From Nothopassalora personata (lineage: Eukaryota; Ascomycota; Dothideomycetes; Mycosphaerellales; Mycosphaerellaceae): a DNA stretch of 64,000 nucleotides. Within the stretch, counting starts at the first letter, position 1, and each line of letters begins with the position of its first letter. Both the position numbers and the translations under genes were made by a program. Shown one piece after another: positions 52,450-61,835 of the stretch. The stretch spans positions 1,984,001 through 2,048,000 of the forward strand of contig CM066291.1 of the NCBI GenBank assembly GCA_033816765.1. Reading direction: 5' to 3'. Below the pieces are notes generated by a model. That model saw nothing but the letters and a program-made list of their open reading frames with translations. It did no database searches and was not told the DNA's origin.

Positions 52450-53946
52450 ATGGTTGACGATGGGCAATACCTGCCAGAAAGTAAGCAGCAACATGATGAG
52501 AAAGTGTTGCTTGAATCATGCTGACAGATTCTCGCAGTGAACGCTCGATGGCAACATCTCCCCACGTCCCTGCTCTACGACGAACTCGCGCGACGTCAAG
52601 CTGGAGGCGAACGACCGGCGTGCGGCTCCAAGAACAGGTCGCACAACTACAATGTCACCGCCCACGTCCTCGCCCTGTTCCTCATCCTCGTCCTCTCCAC
52701 CGCCGCATGCTCCTTCCCGCTAATCGTACGCCGCTTCCCTAAGCTGCACATACCCGAGAAGGCCCTCTTCATAAGCAGGCACTTCGGCACCGGTGTGCTG
52801 ATTGCGACGGCATTCGTGCACCTCTTCCCGACAGCGTATACGAGCCTCCTCGATCCCTGTCTGTCGCCGTTCTGGACCGACGTCTATCCCGCCATGCCGG
52901 GCTTCATTGCCATGGCGAGTGTGTTTGTCGTGGTGGGCATTGAGATGTTCTTCGCGACGAAAGGAGCAGGACATAGTCATAGCGTGGACTTTGCGCAGCT
53001 TAGAGGAGACGGAGAGACGGGCGCAGAAAGAAGGAGGCCGCGTTTGAGAAGGAGCATGGATAGCTTCAACTCTTTCCGGCGGGTGCCACTGGGAATTGAT
53101 ACTGCGCCGACAGATGTACAGTTGCAGGATCAACGAAGCCCGTATCAGGACTCGCCTGCTCGGCCTGGGGATGTCTCTCCCAGCACTTCGCTTAACAAAC
53201 CACTACCACCAGAACCAGAAGGGGATGATTCGGATCTCGATCTCGACGAATTGGATCCAGCAGCAGACGACGACGACGACCAGGCGCCATTGACACGACG
53301 GACACCGTCCGATGACAGCGAAGACGAGGATGACGTCGCACTCGCGAACGGTCACACCAACCGACGACCCAACAATCACAGCCGCCAAATCTCGTGGGCA
53401 GACCAACAACCATCATATCATCACCCCCACAACACAGAGCGCAGCCCCGAAGAACGGCGACTCGTCCTCCAATGCCTCATGCTCGAAGCCGGCATCCTGT
53501 TCCACAGCGTATTTATCGGCCTCGCGGTTTCGGTAAGCACCGGCTCCGCCTTCGCCGTCCTCCTCGTCGCCATAGCCTTCCACCAGACCTTTGAAGGCCT
53601 CGCACTAGGATCTCGAATCGCATCTATCGGGTCTTTTTCCCTGACTTCGTACAAACCATGGATCATGTGTCTCCTCTATGGCATCACGACGCCGATCGGC
53701 CAAGCCATCGGGCTCGGAGTGCAAGGTCTATATGACCCGATGTCAGAGTTTGGACTGTTGATGGTGGGAATCATGAATGCTATTAGTAGTGGATTGTTAC
53801 TTTATGCCGGACTGGTGCAACTTCTCGCGGAGGATTTTCTGAGCGATTCGAGTTATCACGAACTTAAAGGGAAACGGCGATTACAGGCTTGTGGTGCCGT
53901 TGTGGGTGGAGCATTGCTGATGGCAATAGTGGGAGTTTGGGCATAG
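52450..53946 (+). CDS. ZIP-family metal (zinc/iron) transporter
   Basis: A 10-codon first exon (52450-52480, ATG GTT GAC GAT..) and a 57-nt intron (GTAAGC..GCTGAC..CGCAG) lead into exon 52538-53946, 479 residues. The short exon matters because the long exon has no ATG at its start. ZIP features: an N-terminal membrane trio (VLALFLILVLSTAACSFPLIV; FGTGVLIATAFVHLFPTA; IAMASVFVVVGIEMFF), a long acidic/basic cytosolic loop of about 170 residues, and the metal-binding helices HSVFIGLAVSV and HQTFEGLALGSR, then three more helices. Such proteins bring Zn2+ or Fe2+ into the cytosol across the plasma membrane. Confidence 0.92.
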
Positions 53947-54950
53947 GATCTACAGGGATCACAGTTATTCCATCTCGCACCATCTTGGCAACAATCGACC
54001 AAACCTTCCCTGATTCTACACCCTCCGTTCGCACTCCTAGCTAGCCAGCTCAGACCTTAGATCCGGCGTCCCTCTCTTCTATGTCATGAGTTGATGTCGG
54101 AAATCGCCAGTGTATTTACAGCAATACGTCGTCTCGGGTACAGTTGCTTTCTGCAAAGCAAAGAACCTTATGGTCTCCTAGAAAAATGTCTGCGTATTGT
54201 CGAGGCATGACGCCGTGGCCACGATCTTGATTTATGACGACGAGCTCAGAGTCTTGCACACGCAATTAGGGCTTCCGTGGGTGGGTGGGTGAGTGAGTCT
54301 GGGCACTCTCGATCAAAGGATGAGGGAGGAGAGGTTCGGACCTGTGCATAGTGTCGTAGGTGAACGTAGGGCTTGGGATGAGTTGAGCAGACGACGAGTG
54401 GCAAGCAGTCCCAGGCTGTGATCAGCCAAATCAGCTATACAGTACTTTGCGAGCAGTTCTGTCGATCATGCCATTGATGGTGCATATCGATGTCGATCGA
54501 AACGATCAGGTCCACGTCGTGGTCACTATATATATCCGTGTGGCAAACGCGGCGCACTCTTGCGTTGGAGCGTGCCCATGTTGCCATCTACAACGACAGC
54601 CTCACGTGAAGCTATAAGATCTCAAAGTGTACCATGTTGACACTGACAACCCGTTCCGTCAGAGGGCAATCGACTCCCGCCTTCCAGCTCATATGAGGTG
54701 GTTGGTTTTCCAGACAACGGTTGGGAGGGTGATACAGCGCCCGCCCGCCCGCCCATCGTTACGGCCGCACTGTGCCCGCCAAACCCCCCTCACAGTGGGA
54801 TCTGCAGGGGTTGTTCCGAACTTCCGTGGAATCCAGCCACCTCCAAGACGACGCGCCCCTCTGTTATCTAGGACGCGACAGCCCTGTTCTTCTTCTCTTC
54901 ATCCTCCTACGTCTCGTTGACTGCTTCTCCTTCATAGATTACATATAATA
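53947..54950. other. Intergenic, no feature seen
   Basis: About 1 kb downstream of the ZIP gene and upstream of a coiled-coil gene. TATATATA near 54529 may be a promoter element; nothing else is recognisable. Confidence 0.45.
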
Positions 54951-55496
54951 ATGTCGAAACGAAAGGCTGAGGATGTGTGCAGCCCTGCACGGTCGAAGCA
55001 GAGTTGTTTCAAGGCACCGCAATGGGTCCTCGATGGACAGCACCGCACCCTACACATGATCGCCTCGCCCGTGAGGAAGAGCCCGAGCTCGTTCGGGGCC
55101 GACATCAACATGGACTTCCAGCAACAATCTCCCAATCGCCATCGACGAAACGGCAGCAGACACGGTCAGCATGACATCGACATCGACTGCTCGTATGGTC
55201 AAACAGCTTGGATGGAGTATCTCGACGCAAGGAGGACACAGGAGCTCCCAGATGTCAGCCGTGAGCAGTTTGATCAAGTCCTCAAGCAGAACGAAGGCCT
55301 CGAGGCGAAAGTCAACTCCCTCTCACAAGAGCTGGCTAGAGCGAAGTCCAGAATCACCGAGCTCGAAGCTCAGTGTCTGCAGCGCTATGTCTATCAACAC
55401 TGTGCTTCCTTGGAAATGTCGCACATGCCTCGACCTGGATTCCAGCAGCCCATGTACTTTGAACCGCACCAATTCGTTCCAGCACCACGAGGCTGA
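54951..55496 (+). CDS. Hypothetical coiled-coil protein
   Basis: An intron-less 181-residue ORF with natural composition. The N-terminal half is basic and low in structure (MSKRKAEDVCSPARSKQSC..), with HRRNGSRHGQHDIDID; residues about 100-145 form one coiled coil (SREQFDQVLKQNEGLEAKVNSLSQELARAKSRITELEAQ); the end is P/Q/M-rich. I do not recognise a family. A nuclear location is possible from the KRK start, but that is inference only. Confidence 0.55.
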   Translation: MSKRKAEDVCSPARSKQSCFKAPQWVLDGQHRTLHMIASPVRKSPSSFGADINMDFQQQSPNRHRRNGSRHGQHDIDIDCSYGQTAWMEYLDARRTQELPDVSREQFDQVLKQNEGLEAKVNSLSQELARAKSRITELEAQCLQRYVYQHCASLEMSHMPRPGFQQPMYFEPHQFVPAPRG

Positions 55497-56015
55497 TTGA
55501 AGTTCCTGTCCTACACTGGTTCGACTGCGACGGATTCGCCATGTTCACGACGGGGAAAATGTGCGGCAGCATCGACACATGCTACGTAGTGGACAGCTTC
55601 TGCCGGACTATTCTTGGCTTCGCGGTGCAAGATACTGCGCCCACGACCAGCTTGGGGTATTGCTGGGATCAAGGTAGCCGGAGAACGACTACTCCTTGTC
55701 TGTTTCCACATCTATCCATACCGCCTCACAAGGCCTTCACGGGACGAACGCAACCCTACGTAATCCTGACTCCACGCCACAGCCGCATCTCCTTCATATC
55801 GCTATTCTGCTCTCGGCGTGGCATCTTCTCCTGACGTAATGACTCGGTCACTTTCCCTGACTGGAGAGGAGAGATGTATGGGAGGTTACCCTCCCAGGAG
55901 TCTGCATCACCCACAGCTCGCTTTTACTACATCTGTAGCACCACATACTACAGACAACAGTCAGACACTCACTTGTCAAAATACAGACACCTCTCATATT
56001 GTCTAATCAATCAAC
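55497..56015. other. Intergenic, promoter side of the PhiA-like gene
   Basis: Short ORFs only; no supported gene or repeat. Confidence 0.45.
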
Positions 56016-56609
56016 ATGAAGTTGATCCCAACCATCGCGTTCGCCTCAGCGGCGCTCGCTACAGCAACTCCAGAAGCTGTACCTCAAGCTGGCACATCCA
56101 AGCCGCTGCGCTTCAGCGGCATATCTCTTCGCTCTGCAGCGCCAATTCACTTTGGCTCTGTCAACGCAAACGGCGGGAAATTTTGGATTGGAAAGCAATC
56201 TAAGACTTACTGCCCCGAAGACACGCCAGCCGTCGCCGACGCTTGCAACCATGCAAACAAGAATCAAACCGTCTTCGGCTATGTTGATGGTCAGTCCACA
56301 TTGTCCCTCGACGTCAGTGTTGCAGGTGGTCAGCAAGTCTACGTCAACAAGGATACCGGACGACTCCGCTTCACAACTGCACACAGTGCCAAAATGGACG
56401 GCAATCCAGTGCAGGACGGCGTTACGATCGTGTATGATGCAAATGTACAGTTCCAGAAGAAAGACTGGATTGCATGCGAGGAAGGACCCAAGGGCACATA
56501 TGGCGTCTATGCTGCTGCTCGTAAGAAGGGTGGTCCCAAATGTCTCGGCTTCACTTGGAAGGTCGCGAAGGTGGACGACTCTGTGCCCAGCGCATGGCAG
56601 TACGACTAG
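56016..56609 (+). CDS. PhiA-like secreted cell-wall protein
   Basis: An intron-less 197-residue ORF with a clear signal peptide (MKLIPTIAFASAALATATPEA). The mature part follows the PhiA / IgE-binding-type pattern of ascomycetes: SLRSAAPIHFGSVNANGGKFWIG, TYCPED..C, TLSLDVSVAGGQQVYVNKDTGRLRFTTAHSAKM, and late cysteines in WIACEEG and PKCLGF, ending in AWQYD. Aspergillus PhiA is a wall protein needed for phialide and conidium development; the role here may differ. The gene has its own promoter and no partner nearby. Confidence 0.75.
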   Translation: MKLIPTIAFASAALATATPEAVPQAGTSKPLRFSGISLRSAAPIHFGSVNANGGKFWIGKQSKTYCPEDTPAVADACNHANKNQTVFGYVDGQSTLSLDVSVAGGQQVYVNKDTGRLRFTTAHSAKMDGNPVQDGVTIVYDANVQFQKKDWIACEEGPKGTYGVYAAARKKGGPKCLGFTWKVAKVDDSVPSAWQYD

Positions 56610-56953
56610 ATTGTACATTGCCAAGCTGGACCATCTGGTACCTCTTCGTTCATTACTGAAATTCGTTCATTCTGCAAACATGCATTGTTAGGCCTTTGAA
56701 GGACCACAGGCGTCGAGCGGCATAATCTATAACATCTCCTAGATAATTGACCATAATCAATCTGTTACATGCAGCCGCCTCTGCGCCCCGCTTATGGTGC
56801 ATGCACTGGACGCCACTTTATCAACGGAGCAACCTAGCTGACTGATCTGGCTGTCACCTTGACGACGGACTAGCAGCAGAACGTTGGTATATATATCAAG
56901 CAAGATGAACTACGGTGAGAAGTTGAGGCCGCACATTCTTGCGTTCTTCCATA
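56610..56953. other. Intergenic, promoter side of the GMC gene
   Basis: Contains TATATATAT near 56888-56897, about 60 bp upstream of the GMC start, a plausible TATA element. No other feature. Confidence 0.5.
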
Positions 56954-58924
56954 ATGCAATCATTCCTGGCGCTTCTCGCCTCTACTCTGCTCTCCGCTGC
57001 GAATGCTGAGGTTGCGGACTACGTGTAGGTCATGGAGAACCGAAGATGTCTTGTCAAATTACTGACGATCTGGAAGCGTGATAGGCGGAGGAACTGCTGG
57101 TTTGACGGTTGCTGCTCGTCTGAGTGAGGACCCGGGCATTTCTGTCGCTGTGATCGAAGGTCCGTGAACCCGAGGCCGACAGATCTCAGGCAGTATTGAC
57201 AGATACTGGCAGCCGGGAAAGATCGCTCAGATGATGTTGAGGTCTTGGCGCCAGCTCTCTTGACTTCTCTGTACTCCAACCCAAGATACGACTGGGATTA
57301 TCACACCATTGAACAGGAGCATGCCAATAACCACGTAATCGCACATCCACGTGGAAAGCAGTTGGGTGGCTCTTCTGCAATCAACTTCCTATGGTGGACT
57401 CATGCCTCACAACGGGACATCAACAACTGGAGCCGTCTTGGAAACCACAACTGGACGTGGGAGGCACTGCAGCCATTCTACTGGAGGTCGGAGCAGTACA
57501 CTGAGCCGCCTTCCGACACGGCTGAGGCACTTCAGACGGATTACATTGAGCCTGATTTGCATGGCAGAAATGGCGCTGTCGTCCATGGATTCGCGGACGT
57601 CTACACGCCTTTCGATGCGGCTTGGCCCAGAACGTATGCGAATCTCGGTCTAGGTGTGCAGTCTGATCCTAGAGATGGAATTGCGCTTGGTGGATACACG
57701 AATTTGGTCAACCTGGACCCAAGGACGAAGAGTCGGAGCTACGCGGCCACGACATACCTGCGCGAGGCGGAGGGCAGACCCAACTTCATTGTCCTGCCAG
57801 GTGCACATGCTCAGAAAATCCTTTTCGATAGGAACTGCGAAACGCCACGAGCGATAGGCGTCTCATATACTCACAATGGCACCACAAAGGAGATCAAGGC
57901 GCGCAAGGAAGTCATCTTAAGTGCCGGTGCGTTCGGCTCACCACAACTACTAGAACTCTCCGGCATCGGCAACTCCTCCATCTTCCTTCGGCACGGCATC
58001 AAGACCATCGTTGAAAACACAAACGTCGGCGAGAACCTCCAAGACCATGCATACATCCCTCTAGGCTTCAAAGTCCGAGAGCCTGGAATTTTCACCCTGG
58101 ACGACCTAGCCAACGAGACCCTCTTCAACGAAGCCTACGAGCAGTACGTCACGAACCGCACGGGCTGGCTCGCATCAAACAGCGCAATGTCTGCTCTCCT
58201 CTCACTCAATCAGATCATTGGGAATGACAGCGCTAGTCTTGAGCTTGAGAAGAGTATCGACCGGCACTGCTCCAATCGCCGACCTGCGCCGGGCCCGCCT
58301 CTCGAGCAGCATTCCATTCTCTGCAACGACATCCGCCACGAAGCAATCGTCCAAGAATTCGCCTTCCCCAGCGGCATCAACCCACAAGCATCAAACGACA
58401 GCAGCAGCCTCTTCTTCGCCCCTACACCAGGTAATTTCTTCAGCCTGCAAGGCGTCCTCGAACACCCATTCTCCCGCGGCAGTGTCCACATCCACTCCGC
58501 CAACGCAACCCTCTACCCAAAAATCGATCCAGCTTATCTCTCCCACTCTCTCGACCTGAAGACCCTTGCTCTCATCGCGCTCCACCTCCAACACGTGGCT
58601 CGCACGGCACCACTGAGTGATCTCCTCGTTGGTGGTGGGACAGTCTTCCAGCCTGGGTATTATGAGCTGACTCCGGGAAATGTTGAGGCTTGGGTCAAAG
58701 ATCATTTGCAGAGCGAGTATCACCCTTCGTGTACGTGTGCGATGCTGCCGAGGGATCAGGGTGGTGTTGTGGATGAGAAGTTCAAAGTGTATGGGGTGGA
58801 TGGACTGAGAGTCGTGGATGCTTCGGTGTTTCCTTTGATCCCGCGGGCGAATTTGCAGACGTTGGTTTATGCGGTTGCTGAGCGAGCTGCGGAGCTTATA
58901 AGGGAGGAGGAGGAGGGGGTTTGA
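56954..58924 (+). CDS. Secreted GMC-family flavin oxidoreductase
   Basis: Three exons, 56954-57024, 57077-57159 and 57213-58924 (introns 52 and 53 nt), give 621 residues. A signal peptide (MQSFLALLASTLLSAANA) precedes the FAD-binding VVIGGGTAGLTVAARL motif (from residue 24) and IEAGKD; LGGSSAINFLWW is the family's first signature and ILSAGAFGSPQLLELSGIG the second. Near the C-terminus YHPSCTCAM carries the active-site His and PRANLQT the second catalytic Asn position. The family includes aryl-alcohol, glucose and choline oxidases or dehydrogenases; the substrate is not decided by sequence. The gene ends about 20 bp before the RIP block begins. Confidence 0.92.
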
Positions 58925-59634
58925 GACTCTAAAGCTGACGGTGAATTACTCCCATAGGGACAATTATGTCAGAAATTACTCCTATAGGGATTATTATACA
59001 AAAATTACTCCTATAGGGACTTATAGGGATGCTAGATTACTGCTATAGGGACATATTATAGCAATCTTTATTTTTTACACCTATAATATAGTTAACTATT
59101 ATTTCTATAGATACTAAATATACTATAGTATATCGATGTTGCTCCGAATGTCGGCTCTCGATTATATATCCGTATTATATATCTTAGATAAGCCCTATCT
59201 TACTTGTTATATCGTTCTTACTCCCCGAGCTACTCTTTACCTACTCGCAATTTATATAAGCTACGAGTGTTAGGTTTAGTATAACCTAATAATATTACAA
59301 GTTAAGAAGACAAGCTTAATTAGGTTTGTTCTCGGGCCGATAGAAGTTAAGGGAGAGTAATAAAGCAGTAGCTGTCTTGTCTTATAAAGACTAAGTAGTA
59401 GTAAGGCAGAGGTGTTACGGGTTAGATTGAGCTAATGCTTAGCAACCAATTAGAGCCTCCACAGTTGAGTAGGCGCTACTACAGCTAGAAAGGCACAGCC
59501 ACTATAGAGTGATCTGTTGCTCTATATAATCTATAAAGCAGATTAATAGATTAGAATAGAGCACGACAGTAATTAATCTGTTGCTCTGTATGATCTGTAA
59601 AACAGATCAACAGATCGGAGTAGATTAATAATAA
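58925..59634. other. RIP-degraded repeat flank with short repeats
   Basis: AT-rich sequence following the GMC gene, with a minisatellite at 58945-59055 and a pair of about 48-bp direct repeats at 59513-59560 and 59578-59625. No coding sequence seen. Confidence 0.55.
58945..59055 (+). repeat. Minisatellite of ATTACTCCTATAGGGA units
   Basis: Four spaced copies of ATTACTCCTATAGGGA-like units (the fourth reads ATTACTGCTATAGGGA), about 30 bp apart with AT-rich spacers, starting 20 bp after the GMC stop codon. Confidence 0.75.
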
Positions 59635-60229
59635 TTTCCTTTTGTATTTAGGAACGCTAAGAAACCCTTATAGTTCCGATACGTTCAACTTATGTTACTA
59701 TCTTACTAATTGGAATACAACTCTTATTCCTATTATTCATCTTCGCTTAGCTTGCTTCAGCCTCTCTAAAGAATAATACCGCCACGTGACTTAACTTATC
59801 TCTCTTTTAAGACTAGCCCTAGAACGAGACAATAGCACTTTAAACGCCCTTAGGATAAGCGCTACTTAAGCAGCTAGTAGGGGAACACCCGCCCCTAGCG
59901 AAGTAGGAAGTATCCGCCGTACGCTACCATAACAGACCACTACGAAGGACGATAAGTCTAATAACGATAACGAGCCTACTCTAAGGAGGAACGACGTTAA
60001 GGCTGCTAAGCTAGACCTCTTCTATAGAGATAGGGCTAAGTTCGACGACTGGATTAATTAGATAGATATGTATCTTATGTTCAACCTAGTTGATGCCGAT
60101 AAAAGAACTATCTTCGCTATTACGTACCTTTGCGGAAGTACGTAGAACTAGATCAAACCTTACCTTAAGGAATATCTTAAAGGTATAGGACGATTAGACA
60201 CCACTAGAATGTTTAGGAGCTACACTCTC
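59635..60229 (+). mobile_element. RIP-mutated copy of the chromovirus LTR and gag start
   Basis: The sequence matches the element at 7.7-14 kb, in the opposite orientation: LTR end (59635-59834), primer region, and about 125 codons of gag. The differences are mainly CpA to TpA and TpG to TpA. The gag start codon has become ATA (59855), and glutamine codons have become TAG or TAA. Homology stops near 60229, where another element begins. Confidence 0.85.
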
Positions 60230-60727
60230 TATTAAGGGGATGTCGTAATATATAGCACGCCCACGACCTACTAGTCGTAGATAAACTAATTCTTACCTTT
60301 TGTTTAAGACGCATCGCGCGTCGCAAGGTGTACTCATGCGTGTTACGTGCGGCTTAGCAGCCGGTCGCGACCGCATGTTATATATAAGGCTACATGTAGG
60401 GGTTAGCTACTAGGCTGCCCCTTATAATTGCCTCCCCTCCCGTGCGAGCTGTCCTTAGCTCGCTAGTTGCTACGTAGAGGCTCCTATGTACTTCTAGAAC
60501 TATAGTTGCTATGCGGCCTATATGCGGGTTGCGTGCGTGTCGTTATGTAGGTATAGGTAAGTAAGGCTTAGTTACTATGCCGACGTAGCTAGTTAGGGGT
60601 ATAAAACTCTAGCCTAACCTAGCCCTTTCTTAGCACGCTCCCTAGCTCATTACCTTCGCTACACTACTACTACGCACCCGTACCGCACTATTATCGCAAG
60701 CGCCTCGCTAGCATTATTATTATTATT

Positions 60728-61735
60728 ATGTCTACCGTGCCCTCCTCGCCGCTATTCTCTAGCCGCTCCGCCTCCTCTAGTAGTACTAGTAGCGATAGCA
60801 CCACTAGCGCCGTAGAAGACGAGCGCCGCTAGGCGGCTCTAGTACGCGACGCCCCTAGAACGCCTAGTGGTCGGAAGCGACTAGTATTACCCTCGTAGCC
60901 ACTAACGCCCTCGCTAGCTACTAAGCTCTCGTAGAGAATTAACATGTGTATACGGTGCCTCCCGTACTTCGTTAGGGGTAAGTCTCTACGCGCGTCGCCT
61001 ACGATTCGTATGCTAACTACTTACTAGACGAGGCCGATGACTATAATAGTGTTACTACCGGCGAGCTCCTAAAGAAGTGTAGCCGCTATAGGCGTAGTAA
61101 ACATAGCTACGTGCCTAATACTAGCTACGCTATCGCCTCGCTAGTGAGCCGCCTACGCGCCGCGCGGTCCTAGCGCGACTTCCTTACGGCTATAATAGGC
61201 TAGGCGCCTACAGACCTCCAGTAGTAGGAGCTAGTAGAGCAGATCCGCCTATGTGCCTAGCTAGGTAACGACATTAAGGAGGTAAGTCGCTACTTCGCTC
61301 GTGCGAGTCGACTGCTACTCGCGGGGGAGGGCTCTAGTACGTCCCCTATACTTCGGCTAACCCTTCCTATAGGCTATTAGGTAGTTTAATGCCTATAATC
61401 ACAAGCGTGCCGGGGAGACCCGCATGCGTGCCTCCGCCGCCGCCGCTACTACTGCCGCCGCCCCCGCCGCCGAAGCCCTCGCGCTCTAGTAGGAGCAGAA
61501 CCGCGCCCTTAATAGGCTGTTTGAACTCGGCCGCGCCGTAAGTCGCATGTTCCTCGCCTACGTGTACCCTACTAACCGTAGTCCTAGTTCCTATAGGCGT
61601 AGAACATCGATACTACCGCCGCCGACTAGGCATTCTTACCTAAGTTACTACGTAACGACAACTAAGGCGCTCGCCTCACACGCTACTCGCGGGCTCCTCG
61701 CCTACTACTACTCTACGTAGCCCCTAGTAGGCGCG
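60728..61735 (+). pseudogene. RIP-killed antisense ORF of the dead chromovirus
   Basis: An ATG at 60728 opens an S/T-rich region, then comes a segment with KKCSRYRRSKHSYVP (near 61072-61110) whose tyrosines are what RIP makes from cysteine (TGC to TAC), followed by A/R/E-rich helical sequence. It lies between the LTR side and the pol end on the strand opposite pol, the same place and orientation as the ORF at 8294-8935. Frames shift at least once; the call is tentative. Confidence 0.4.
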
Positions 61736-61835
61736 CTACTCTTTAGCTTTTGTTTTGTTTATAGTTAAGAAAAGTTTTGTTTATGCTCTAGTGCTAGTCT
61801 CATTTGCTTCTCCTTAACGCCTTATAGTTAGCTAC

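Noticed and set aside
58945..59055. Regularly spaced repeats as a CRISPR-like array
   Set aside because: Only four imperfect units with AT-rich spacers in a fungal genome; a minisatellite explains it.
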